A DNA stretch of 64,000 nt, taken from assembly GCF_029590555.1 (NCBI RefSeq), contig NZ_CP081002.1, positions 864,501 to 928,500 on the forward strand, read 5' to 3'. Of the stretch, positions 32,267 to 39,943 are shown piece by piece. This stretch comes from Sphingobium sp. V4 (GTDB lineage: Bacteria > Pseudomonadota > Alphaproteobacteria > Sphingomonadales > Sphingomonadaceae). Both the position numbers and the translations under genes were made by a program. The notes below the pieces were generated by a model. That model saw only the letters and a program-made list of their open reading frames with translations. It was not told the DNA's origin and searched no databases. Position 1 is the stretch's first letter; each line of letters starts with the position of its first letter.

Positions 32267-34087
32267 ATGGTCGACCTGACGCCGAAACAGCATATCGTAC
32301 TCGCGACCGATGGCCATCAGTTGGTCACCGGCGGGCCCGGCTCTGGTAAGACGACCGTTTCGATCCTGAAAGCCGCGAAGATCGCCCGGGAGACGCTCAA
32401 GCCCGGCCAGCGAGTGCTCTTCCTGAGTTTCGCACGGGCGACAGTGTCCCGCGTCCTCGAAGCCATAGCCGAGGAAAAGGATGTTTCCGCTGCCGAAAGG
32501 AGCCGGATCGAGGTCGACACCTATCACAGCTTTTTCTGGCGACTGCTCAAAACGCACGGTTATCTTGTTGGCTTGCCGCGCCGGATATCCATCCTAACGC
32601 CGCCTGGCGAAGCAATCGCTCTCGCGGAAATTAGGCGTGAGTATGGACCCGACAACAAGCTCGACGAAGGCCCACTGGCTGAGAAGCGATCCCGCGAGAA
32701 GGCCGAGCGAGATCGTTTGGCCCTTGCCGACGGCAAGGTTTGTTTCGATCTTTTCGCCGATCTCGTGGCGCGGTTGCTCGAAGGTTCGGCCAAGCTGCGC
32801 GCGGTGACGGCCATCGTTTACCCGTTCATCATCTTCGATGAGTTTCAGGATACGAGTGCGGACCAGTGGCGCGTGGTGAAAGCACTGGGCGATCGTTGCA
32901 CATTAATCACCCTGGCTGATCCCGAGCAGCGCATATTTGAGTTTATCGGCGCCGACCCGGCCCGGCTTGACCAGTTTAAGGCGGCATTCACCCCGACTTT
33001 CACTGAGCTCGGCTCGGACAATCATCGCAGTAAGGGCACGGACATACTGTTGTTCGGCAACGAGGTGCTGACTGGCAAGTTCAGCAAGTCGGACTATGCC
33101 GGCATCGCGTTCTGCGGCTTTCCTTCCAACCGTAACCAGGCTTACGCAGCGCTGGTCACGCAGGTGCTCCAGGCCCGCACGCGGCTGATCGCCACTGGCA
33201 ACCGCGATTGGGCACTGGCCATCCTCGTTCCCACCAAACGAAAGATGCGATTGGTCTCCGACGTCCTCCGCGATCCGTTCGGCAACGTGCCGGCCATCTC
33301 TCACGCCGCGTCGATCGACATGGAGGGCCCGGTACTTGGGGCCGACGTCATCGCCTATCTACTCCAACAGACCCGCGCGGCGGACGAACTCGACCAGCTC
33401 GTCTACCTCATATGCCAGTATTTTCGCGGTCGCGGCGGGTCTGGACCTGGCAAGGGCGATCTGGCCGAGGCTGCTAAGCTGGAGAGCGCGCTAGGGAAAT
33501 GGAACCAGCGGATCACCGCGGCACAAGCCCCGCACGCGAACAGCGTCCTCCACGCGATCGCCGGCGTACTTGCCGTGAGCCAGCAGATCGTCATGACCGG
33601 CGATCCTGACAAGGACTGGATCGCGGTCCGCGCTATCCTTGCCGACGGCGCCTGCCCGCGGCTTCAGGCGATCGCGAACGATGCACGCAACGTGCGCCTG
33701 CTCGAACGCGGCAACCTTCTGCGCAACACGCTGGAGCAGAACTGGCGGGAGCGTGGCCGTTACGCAGATGCCCTAGATATCACGCGACTCGCGTTTGTGC
33801 AGGATCACTTCGCCAATGCGCAGCGCCCCGAAAGCGGCGTTGTCGTTATGAACATGCACAAGGCCAAGGGAAAGCAGTTTGACGAGGTGATTATTTTTGA
33901 AGGGTGGCCGATGCGGGTTGGCAAGGAGATCAAGGCAAACCCGGATCGGATCGTGCGGGAGAATAAAGCCGATGGAGATCTATCTCAGGCCCGGCAGAAT
34001 TTCCGGGTCAGCGTTACCAGGGCCAAATCGCGCACTACCATCATGACGCCGAGCGACGATGTATGCATTCTTCTGAAATCTGGCTGA
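32267..34087 (+). CDS. gajB: UvrD/PcrA-like helicase, Gabija GajB-like
   Basis: The 606-residue product is a superfamily-1 helicase. It has the Q-motif region LTPKQHIVLATDGHQL, Walker A GGPGSGKTT, an LSFARATVSRV motif Ia, DEFQDT (motif II, residues about 190), and C-terminal motifs VVVMNMHKAKGKQFDEVIIF and NFRVSVTRAKSRTTI (motif VI). It starts 11 bases after the nuclease stop. An OLD-type nuclease followed by a UvrD-like helicase is the Gabija arrangement. GajB proteins are usually nearer 500 residues, so this is a longer member or a related two-gene system. The helicase frame is intact although its partner is broken. Confidence 0.82.
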   Translation: MVDLTPKQHIVLATDGHQLVTGGPGSGKTTVSILKAAKIARETLKPGQRVLFLSFARATVSRVLEAIAEEKDVSAAERSRIEVDTYHSFFWRLLKTHGYLVGLPRRISILTPPGEAIALAEIRREYGPDNKLDEGPLAEKRSREKAERDRLALADGKVCFDLFADLVARLLEGSAKLRAVTAIVYPFIIFDEFQDTSADQWRVVKALGDRCTLITLADPEQRIFEFIGADPARLDQFKAAFTPTFTELGSDNHRSKGTDILLFGNEVLTGKFSKSDYAGIAFCGFPSNRNQAYAALVTQVLQARTRLIATGNRDWALAILVPTKRKMRLVSDVLRDPFGNVPAISHAASIDMEGPVLGADVIAYLLQQTRAADELDQLVYLICQYFRGRGGSGPGKGDLAEAAKLESALGKWNQRITAAQAPHANSVLHAIAGVLAVSQQIVMTGDPDKDWIAVRAILADGACPRLQAIANDARNVRLLERGNLLRNTLEQNWRERGRYADALDITRLAFVQDHFANAQRPESGVVVMNMHKAKGKQFDEVIIFEGWPMRVGKEIKANPDRIVRENKADGDLSQARQNFRVSVTRAKSRTTIMTPSDDVCILLKSG

Positions 34088-34313
34088 TTTTGGACTCCCC
34101 GGGGATCGCGGGAATGGTAGCTATACCACCTTCTCCGCTCCAAATCGGACCATCGCCTGCCGGCCAATTGATCGCACAGAAAGGGTAAACGGACTGTCTG
34201 CACCTGGAGATCGAACGTCAGCGGTTCAATGGCGACAAAGGGGCGGCTTCGCAGCGAGCGAACACCGCATCGTGGGACAATGCCGCCTTTCCAGAAATGT
34301 GTCAGAATGTCCG

Positions 34314-34321
34314 GTTTCAGC
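34314..34321. repeat. Left copy of 8-bp target-site duplication (GTTTCAGC)
   Basis: GTTTCAGC stands directly left of the first base of the IS66 element and is repeated exactly at its right edge. An 8-bp duplication is the rule for IS66-family insertions. Confidence 0.9.
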
Positions 34322-34405
34322 GTATCCATCCGGCGGCCGCCGCCTTGTCGTGAGGTAGTGGACTGCTCTTAAGAATGCTCTCGGGAGTAGGCTTAGGAGC
34401 GGTTG

Positions 34406-34753
34406 ATGGGGCAGATCACGGTGATGACCGGGCCGGAACGGCGGCGGCGGTGGAGCGACGAGAAACGGCTTCAGATTCTGGCGGAAGCCTTTGCGCCAGG
34501 AGCCAGCGTCTCGGCCGTGGCGCGACGGCACGACATTTCCACAGCGCGGATCTACACATGGCGCAGCAGGCTGCGGCAGACGCCTGCCTTGGCCGAGTTC
34601 GCCGAGGCGGTGGTGGACGATGGCGAACAGCGAGGCGGGCATCAGGCCGGGATGCCGGTGATCATCGTGGATCTGGGTGGCAAGGGACGCGTGAGCATAT
34701 CAGCTGTGGCCACACCTGCCTTGGTGTCGGCGGCGCTGAAGGCCTTGCGATGA
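34406..34753 (+). CDS. tnpA: IS66 TnpA, helix-turn-helix transposition protein
   Basis: The 115-residue product has the IS66 OrfA helix-turn-helix (RRRWSDEKRLQILAEAFAPGASVSAVARRHDISTARIYTWRSRL). I chose the ATG at 34406, preceded by AGGAG, over the TTG one codon earlier. Its stop overlaps the tnpB start as ATGA. OrfA is required for transposition together with TnpB and TnpC; its exact role is not settled in the family. Confidence 0.93.
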   Translation: MGQITVMTGPERRRRWSDEKRLQILAEAFAPGASVSAVARRHDISTARIYTWRSRLRQTPALAEFAEAVVDDGEQRGGHQAGMPVIIVDLGGKGRVSISAVATPALVSAALKALR

Positions 34754-35091
34754 TCCCAGCAGGCGCACGGGTGTGGATCGCAATGGGCCATACCGATATG
34801 CGCCGCGGGATGCAGAGCCTCGCGGCGATGGTGCAGCAAAGTTTCTCGCGCGACCCATTTGCCGGCGATCTCTGGGTCTTTCGAGGGCGGAACGGGTCGC
34901 TGGTGAAGATAATTTGGCACGACGGCCTCGGGATGTCGCTTTATTCGAAGCGCCTGGAACGAGGGAAGTTCATTTGGCCCTCCGCGAAGGACGGAGTGGT
35001 GTCGCTGACGAGCTCACAGCTGGCCTGTTTGCTCGACGGCGTGGACTGGCGGAACCCGCAATATAGCTGGCGTCCGCAGAGCGCGGGATAA
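34750..35091 (+). CDS. tnpB: IS66 TnpB (Orf2-type) transposition protein
   Basis: The 113-residue product matches the IS66 Orf2 family: IPAGARVWIAMGHTDMRRGMQSLAAMVQ, FRGRNGSLVKIIWHDGLGMSLYSKRLERGKFIWP. It is translationally coupled to tnpA by the ATGA overlap. It should not be confused with the TnpB nucleases of IS200/IS605, which are unrelated. Confidence 0.95.
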   Translation: MIPAGARVWIAMGHTDMRRGMQSLAAMVQQSFSRDPFAGDLWVFRGRNGSLVKIIWHDGLGMSLYSKRLERGKFIWPSAKDGVVSLTSSQLACLLDGVDWRNPQYSWRPQSAG

Positions 35092-35164
35092 GGCACGGAT
35101 TTTCTTTTGCCGAGGTCGCATTTTCCGCTTCATCCGGGCGGTTTTCTGTGATTCCATCCGGGTT

Positions 35165-36829
35165 GTGGACGCCGCCGTTTCGCCCCTGCCTGACGATATC
35201 GAAGCGCTCAAGGCGCTGGTGCTGCTCAGTGCGCAACGCGCCGATGCGGCCGAACAGCGCGCGACAAGTGCCGAAGCCGAACTAGCCAATGCCCGTGCCC
35301 GGGAGAGCGCCACCGAAGCCTTGATCTCGCACTACAAGTTGCAGATCGCCAAGCTCAGGCGTGAGCAATATGGCCCCAGCGCCGAACGCACCCGCCGGCT
35401 TCTCGCGCAGATGGAGTTTGAGCTCGAAGATCTGGAGGCTGACGCCGCCGAAGATGATCTTGCCGCCGAGACCGCCGCAGCAAAGGCAACGACCGTCACA
35501 GCCTTTGAGCGCAAGAGGCCGGTCAGGAAGCCATTCCCTGACCATTTGCCACGTGAGCGCGTCGTCATCCCGGCGCCCTGTTCTTGCCCGTCCTGCGGTG
35601 GCGTGCGCCTGTCGAAGCTGGGCGAAGATGTGACCGAGACGCTGGAGGTGATCCCGCGCGCCTGGAAGGTCATCCAGACCGTGCGCGAGAAGTTCTCCTG
35701 CCGAGATTGCGAGAAGATCACGCAGCCGCCCGCGCCCTTCCATGTCGTGCCGCGTGGCTGGGCCGGCCCAAGCTTCCTCGCCATGCTGCTGTTCGAGAAG
35801 TATGGACAGCACCAGCCTCTCAACCGTCAGGCCGAGCGTTTCACCCGCGAAGGCGTGCCGCTGAGCGTCTCCACGCTCGCAGATCAGGTCGGCGCGGCTT
35901 CCTTTGCTTTGATGCCCATCTTCCGGCTGATCGAGGCCCATGTGTTTGCCGCCGAGCGCGTACATGGTGACGATACCACCGTGCCGGTCATGGCAAAGGG
36001 CAAGACCAATACTGGCCGATTATGGGACTATGTCCGGGATGACCGCTCGTTCGGCGGCGCCGATCCGCCAGCGGTGGTATTCTATTACTCGCGGGATCGG
36101 CGCGGCGAACATCCCCAGGCGCATCTCGCGTCCTGGTCCGGGATTCTGCAGGCAGACGCCTATGCGGGCTATTTCGAGCTGTACGCTCCCGATCGTCGGC
36201 CCGGCCTTATCGTGGAGGCGGGATGCTTTGCCCATGCACGTAGGAAGTTCTTCGAACTCGCCGACGTCGAGGGCGCCGCGCGCAAGAAGAGCCGTGGTGA
36301 GCGAGCCGGTCCCATCTATCCGATCGCGCTGGAGGCGGTGCAGAAGCTTGATGCCCTGTTCGACATTGAGCGAGGCATCAACGGCAAAACCGCGGCAGAG
36401 CGGCTTGCCGTTCGGCAGGAGCTGAGCGCGCCGCTGATGGCCGAGTTGCACGATTGGCTGGAGGCTCAACTCACCAAGCTCTCCCGCAACCATGATCTGA
36501 CCAAGGCCATCAACTATATGCTGCGGCGCTGGGACGCATTCACCCATTTCCTCGCCGATGGAAGGGTCTGTTTGACAAACAACGCAGCGGAACGGGCGCT
36601 GCGCTGTGTGCCACTCGGGCGGAAAGCCTGGCTATTTTGTGGCTCCGATCGCGGCGGTCAGCGCGCCGCCATCATGTTCTCACTCATTCAGAGCTGTCGC
36701 CTCAACGACGTAGATCCTCAGGCGTGGCTTGCCGACGTCCTCGCCCGCATCGCCGGTCATCCAGCCAATCGGCTTGGCGATTTACTCCCCTGGAATTGGA
36801 AGCCAACAGCGTTGAAGCTGGAGCCGTGA
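35165..36829 (+). CDS. tnpC: IS66 TnpC transposase
   Basis: The 554-residue DDE transposase starts with GTG and has an N-terminal coiled coil (about 15-60, LVLLSAQRADAAEQRATSAEAEL). A zinc-finger-like cysteine set follows (CSCPSCGG, CRDCEK), then the DDE catalytic domain with Asp in HGDDTTVPV, Asp in QADAYAGY and Glu in NNAAERALR. Length matches intact IS66 transposases. The Glu region TNNAAERALRCVPLGRKAWLFCGSDRGG is highly typical. Confidence 0.95.
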   Translation: MDAAVSPLPDDIEALKALVLLSAQRADAAEQRATSAEAELANARARESATEALISHYKLQIAKLRREQYGPSAERTRRLLAQMEFELEDLEADAAEDDLAAETAAAKATTVTAFERKRPVRKPFPDHLPRERVVIPAPCSCPSCGGVRLSKLGEDVTETLEVIPRAWKVIQTVREKFSCRDCEKITQPPAPFHVVPRGWAGPSFLAMLLFEKYGQHQPLNRQAERFTREGVPLSVSTLADQVGAASFALMPIFRLIEAHVFAAERVHGDDTTVPVMAKGKTNTGRLWDYVRDDRSFGGADPPAVVFYYSRDRRGEHPQAHLASWSGILQADAYAGYFELYAPDRRPGLIVEAGCFAHARRKFFELADVEGAARKKSRGERAGPIYPIALEAVQKLDALFDIERGINGKTAAERLAVRQELSAPLMAELHDWLEAQLTKLSRNHDLTKAINYMLRRWDAFTHFLADGRVCLTNNAAERALRCVPLGRKAWLFCGSDRGGQRAAIMFSLIQSCRLNDVDPQAWLADVLARIAGHPANRLGDLLPWNWKPTALKLEP

Positions 36830-36846
36830 TCTCATAGCATTACGGC

Positions 36847-37092
36847 ATGGAATTTGGCCCGCAACCCGAACTGATCGAATCCCCGCTCTGCCGTTCTATG
36901 GAACAGGCAGGCGTGCGTTTGACGATCAACATCGTCCGGCTTGCCACCGAACGTGGTTGGTCCCTTGAAGTCGTCAACCAGCACGGAACCTCGACGGTCT
37001 GGGACGATCTCTTTCCCACCGACCGAGATGCCGATGCCGCGTTCCGCGATGTGCTCGCTCAAGAAGGCATCGAGGCCTTCCTCGGCAAATAA
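36847..37092 (+). CDS. Small accessory protein within the IS66 element
   Basis: An 81-residue product (MEFGPQPELIESPLCRSMEQ...) with an alpha/beta look and no known domain. It lies inside the left and right ends of the insertion sequence, 17 bases after tnpC, so it belongs to the element. Small extra frames at this place are seen in some IS66 relatives; function is unknown. No strong ribosome site is seen, so coding status is moderate. Confidence 0.55.
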   Translation: MEFGPQPELIESPLCRSMEQAGVRLTINIVRLATERGWSLEVVNQHGTSTVWDDLFPTDRDADAAFRDVLAQEGIEAFLGK

Positions 37093-37147
37093 GATGCCAA
37101 ATCCGGCAGCGAACCGCCCTTAGCCGCGGTCCTCAACGGATGCGTAC

Positions 37148-37155
37148 GTTTCAGC
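37148..37155. repeat. Right copy of 8-bp target-site duplication (GTTTCAGC)
   Basis: Exact repeat of 34314-34321, directly after the last base of the IS66 element. Removing the element and one copy restores a continuous GTCCGGTTTCAGCCGCATT target. Confidence 0.9.
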
Positions 37156-37242
37156 CGCATTGCCGTCGCTTGCGCATGCGATCATCGTCTTGCGAACTGG
37201 GAGCTCCGTGGGCAGCTCTAAGCAAGACGATTGCAGTCAACG

Positions 37243-37265
37243 GGGGTGGGCTTAAAGCCCACCCC
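37243..37265 (-). terminator. Stable hairpin after the outer-membrane beta-barrel gene
   Basis: GGGGTGGGC (37243-37251) pairs perfectly with GCCCACCCC (37257-37265) across five bases. It begins 25 bases after the stop of the minus-strand beta-barrel gene. The stem is very GC-rich but no T tract follows on that strand, so it may act as a weak terminator or as a 3-prime mRNA stabiliser. Confidence 0.6.
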
Positions 37266-37290
37266 AGACCCATCACAAACCGGAGTGAGA

Positions 37291-37896
37291 TCAGAAACGA
37301 TAGGCTGCGCCAAGGAGCACCTGGTGGCGATCCCAAGACCCGCGGCCTTCGCTCAGGTCCGAGTAACGATACTCCAGACGAGCCGAGATATTCTGCGTGA
37401 TCGCCTGCTCGACACCACCGCCGACCATCCAAGCATCGCGGTTGTCCTTGCCGCGAATGTCCGAAGCTTCAGTCAGCCGCACATTTGCGCGAACGTTCGA
37501 ATATCCGCCGCGGACGTAAACAAGCGTGTTTTCCCGGACCAGATAACCTGCACGGGCACTGACATCGATCGAGTATTTCGGATCGAGAACAAGTGCGCTG
37601 CCTGCAGCGCCGCCAGACACCGCGTCATCTGCACCGACACTGAACCCTGCCTCGGCGCCGATCACAATCTTCGGCGTGATCTTGTAGTCGTAGCCGACGA
37701 ATGCGCCACCGATGAACGCGTCGCGCTCGTTGGATGAGTTCACTCGACCGATAGACGTTCCAACGGTGCCGGCTTCATCGTGGTTCCAGCCAATCTGCGC
37801 GCCGACAAAGGGGCCGTTGAACGTCTCGGCAGAGGCTGCAGCGGAAACTCCCGTGGCAGCGAACAGAACGGCGGATGCGATGATGAACTTGTTCAT
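37291..37896 (-). CDS. Small outer-membrane beta-barrel protein (OmpA/porin-like fold)
   Basis: The 201-residue product has a signal peptide (MNKFIIASAVLFAATGVSAAASAE) and repeated amphipathic strands with aromatic girdles (NGPFVGAQIGWNHDE, FIGGAFVGYDYKI, LVYVRGGYSNVRA, ISARLEYRYSDL). It ends in Phe (LLGAAYRF), the outer-membrane assembly signal. Length and pattern suit an eight-stranded barrel of the OmpW/OmpA-like or Omp25/RopB class common in alphaproteobacteria. I took the ATG at 37896 since it starts the signal peptide. Function, such as adhesion or envelope integrity, cannot be told. Confidence 0.88.
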   Translation of the reverse strand: MNKFIIASAVLFAATGVSAAASAETFNGPFVGAQIGWNHDEAGTVGTSIGRVNSSNERDAFIGGAFVGYDYKITPKIVIGAEAGFSVGADDAVSGGAAGSALVLDPKYSIDVSARAGYLVRENTLVYVRGGYSNVRANVRLTEASDIRGKDNRDAWMVGGGVEQAITQNISARLEYRYSDLSEGRGSWDRHQVLLGAAYRF

Positions 37897-38046
37897 GAGA
37901 CTATATCCTTTCAAAATGCTGCATGTGCAGGCTTGATTGCTAGAGAGAGGGCGCACATCAGCTCGTCCGCCAACATGCGGTTGCTTCCGGGCACATGGGT
38001 TGATGGAGGACTTCGAAGCTCTTGCTATGCAGAGCGGAAGCCAGTT

Positions 38047-38163
38047 TCACCGACCGCCAAATTGGCGGATTTCGGCGAGCATGAATTCAAGAGTGTAGGT
38101 AATCTGGGTCGCTTGCCCGGCATTGAAACCGCACAGCGTCAGGAGGACAGGCATCCATTTCAT
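38047..38163 (-). CDS. 38-residue peptide, second of two coupled micro-ORFs
   Basis: Starts at ATG 38163 with GGAGG seven bases upstream; the ATG overlaps the stop of the preceding micro-ORF as ATGA. The peptide begins MKWMPVLLTLCGFNAGQ and ends MLAEIRQFGGR. The N-terminal third is hydrophobic and could act as a short signal or membrane segment. Two good ribosome sites plus the overlap argue that both small frames are translated. No family recognised. Confidence 0.5.
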   Translation of the reverse strand: MKWMPVLLTLCGFNAGQATQITYTLEFMLAEIRQFGGR

Positions 38164-38282
38164 TGTGGCCTCCTGTCATTTGAGGCCAGCGCGAAACGGT
38201 GGCGGGTGACAGGGCAGTGATCCCATTCCAGCGGCTTTACGTTCAAAGCTACGTCATGGCTCACCTCTTGATTTCTGTTCAT
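38160..38282 (-). CDS. 40-residue peptide, first of two coupled micro-ORFs
   Basis: Starts at ATG 38282 with GGAGGATATC directly upstream, a near-perfect ribosome site. The peptide begins MNRNQEVSHDVALNVKPLEWDH. The KPLEW segment recalls the start of a widespread group of short uncharacterised proteobacterial proteins (from memory, not checked), which would make this a truncated relative. It is coupled to the downstream 38-residue frame by ATGA. Longer in-frame extension upstream lacks a comparable ribosome site. Confidence 0.5.
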   Translation of the reverse strand: MNRNQEVSHDVALNVKPLEWDHCPVTRHRFALASNDRRPQ

Positions 38283-38448
38283 GATGATATCCTCCGTAGC
38301 CGAAGACAGACATGTCCATCCGCGGCGGTATGCCGACAAAATAGGCGCAACGGTGGGGGACTTAATGGTGTTGTTCGCGCCAAGGTTTGTTAGCGAAGCC
38401 ACATAGTGGCAGTGCAAAATTCAGGCAGCGAACACACGCACCGGCAGA

Positions 38449-39204
38449 TTAATAATCGACTTCCGACGCCCGGATCACGACATCGGCCACCTTCCGAGGT
38501 TGCGAAATCTGGATCAGGTGACTGCCCGGGATCTCGACGGTGATCGTGTGCGAGCGACGATAAAGAGTTCGCAGCATTTCAGGTGAAAGCGTGCGATCAT
38601 CCTGCGCGATGATCCCGAAGCTGGGCTTTGCGCGCCATGCTGCGGTCGGCAACTTTGCGGAAAAGACGCTCACCGAGGTAGGACGCTGCGAGGCAGCAAG
38701 ATAATGGGCATCGGCGGTGGGCAAGTCGTCGGCGACGTCATGCTTGAACATGACGGGGTCGACAATCAATGACGTCTCATCGACCATGAGCACATGGCCA
38801 GGCAGCGGCCATCTTGCGTTGAGTTCGCCTACGGATTCGCGAGTGTCCGGCTGAATGGCCGCTACATAGACCAGCGATTTCACCTTTGGATCAGTGCCCG
38901 CAGCGGTAATAACGGCCCCCCCGTAAGAATGCCCGACCAGCACCACCGGACCATCTTGGCGTGCAATGACCTTGCGGGTGGCAGCGATATCGGCATCCAG
39001 GTTCGAAAGGGGAAGCTGGACTACCGATACGGTGTAATGTTTGCGAACGAGGATGTCGTAGACCTTGCGCCAGCTGGACCCGTCCATCGCCGCGCCATGC
39101 ACCAGAACGACATTCTCGATGCGATCATGGTCTTTGGCGCTGACGGGCGAGGGGCCAAGCGCGATCGAGGCTGCGGCGGCCAGGAGGGTGATTGTACGCT
39201 TCAT
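38449..39204 (-). CDS. Exported alpha/beta hydrolase
   Basis: The 251-residue product has a signal peptide (MKRTITLLAAAASIALGPSPVSA) and an alpha/beta-hydrolase fold. It has the early VVLVHGAAMDGSSW oxyanion region, the nucleophile elbow GHSYGG, a likely acid in AQDDRTLSP and the catalytic His in IPGSHLIQISQP. The type is close to esterase/EstC-like hydrolases. ATG at 39210 (two codons earlier) is also possible; AGGGA is better spaced for 39204. Located next to a DoxX gene; the substrate is unknown. Confidence 0.88.
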   Translation of the reverse strand: MKRTITLLAAAASIALGPSPVSAKDHDRIENVVLVHGAAMDGSSWRKVYDILVRKHYTVSVVQLPLSNLDADIAATRKVIARQDGPVVLVGHSYGGAVITAAGTDPKVKSLVYVAAIQPDTRESVGELNARWPLPGHVLMVDETSLIVDPVMFKHDVADDLPTADAHYLAASQRPTSVSVFSAKLPTAAWRAKPSFGIIAQDDRTLSPEMLRTLYRRSHTITVEIPGSHLIQISQPRKVADVVIRASEVDY

Positions 39205-39265
39205 GATCATCGTCCCTGCATCATGGTGAATGCTCGGCACGGCTCCGACCGTGCCGAGGTGACAG

Positions 39266-39709
39266 TCAACGACCGGCCTTGCCATCCAGGCTGAAGCGAC
39301 CGGCTCCGAAGGCCACGATCTGCAGCAGGCCGCCGATGATCGAGATGTTCTTGAAGAAGTGGATGAACTGGTTCTGATCGGCGAGGTTGCTATGAAAGGC
39401 CAGCGCGGCGCCGAGGGTGAACAGCGCCATGACGGCAGCTACGAGACGGGTGCGGTAACCCGCGAGCAGAGCGACGCTGCCGAGGATTTCGACCAAAACT
39501 GCCAGACCGAAGCCGACCGAAGGGAGCGGAAGGCCGACGCTTCCGATCATGCCGATGGTCGCAGCAGGAGCCGCCACCTTGGACAGGCCCGAAAGCAGGA
39601 AGAGCGGAGCGATAAGTACGCGACCGGCGAGGGCGGCATAGGAAGCGCCGTTGGCGTTTGCGTCGATGCCCGTGACGGTGTGGGCGGGGCTGACGGTTGC
39701 AGTGTTCAT
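39266..39709 (-). CDS. DoxX-family membrane protein
   Basis: The 147-residue product has four hydrophobic segments and the DoxX-type opening (LAGRVLIAPLFLLSGLSKVAAP), followed by LAVLVEILGSVALLAGYRTR and a C-terminal ISIIGGLLQIVAFGAGRFSLD. DoxX proteins are small inner-membrane proteins connected with redox homeostasis and thiol stress in some bacteria. Start at 39709 preceded by GGAGACATCC. It is divergent from the SDR genes to the right, with repeat-bearing DNA between. Confidence 0.9.
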   Translation of the reverse strand: MNTATVSPAHTVTGIDANANGASYAALAGRVLIAPLFLLSGLSKVAAPAATIGMIGSVGLPLPSVGFGLAVLVEILGSVALLAGYRTRLVAAVMALFTLGAALAFHSNLADQNQFIHFFKNISIIGGLLQIVAFGAGRFSLDGKAGR

Positions 39710-39787
39710 TGGATGTCTCCTTCGTCTTGTTCAGCCGGTCACCACGACCGCTGCTGACGTCCAAATGGCACCAGTCTTCTCATCAAA

Positions 39788-39813
39788 ATAGACGAATAGG
39801 ATAGACGATTAGG
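39788..39813. repeat. Tandem 13-bp repeat in the DoxX-SDR intergenic region
   Basis: ATAGACGAATAGG (39788-39800) is followed at once by ATAGACGATTAGG (39801-39813), 12 of 13 bases equal. It lies between divergent promoters, 78 bp from the DoxX start and 130 bp from the SDR start, and may be a regulator site. Confidence 0.55.
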
Positions 39814-39873
39814 ATCGAGAAATTCGACTAGTTGGGATGACTATGCTTGCGCCGCTAACAAAGCTTGACGCTT

Positions 39874-39893
39874 TTCACGCGATTATCCGTGAA
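39874..39893. promoter_or_regulatory. Inverted repeat TTCACG-N8-CGTGAA upstream of SDR gene
   Basis: TTCACG (39874-39879) is exactly inverted as CGTGAA (39888-39893) in a 20-bp dyad, ten bases after a TTGACG that could be a -35 box (39865-39870). It is 50 bp before the SDR start and probably overlaps the promoter, as a repressor site would. Confidence 0.5.
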
Positions 39894-39943
39894 TGTCCCT
39901 CGGGATACATCCGCTTCACCAACCAAGTGAAAGGATTGATCCG

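Larger units (their letters stand above)
34322..37147 (+). mobile_element. Complete IS66-family insertion sequence (2826 bp)
   Basis: The element carries tnpA, tnpB and tnpC plus a small downstream frame. Its ends are imperfect inverted repeats: the left begins GTATCCATCCG and the right, read inward, GTACGCATCCG (9 of the first 11 bases equal, 14 of 23 overall). It is bounded on both sides by the 8-bp direct repeat GTTTCAGC. All three transposition genes look intact, so the element may be active. It landed about 230 bp after the Gabija-like helicase gene. Confidence 0.9.

Noticed and set aside
34750..35091. IS605-type TnpB RNA-guided nuclease
   Set aside because: It is the short Orf2 protein of IS66, with no RuvC motifs and only 113 residues.
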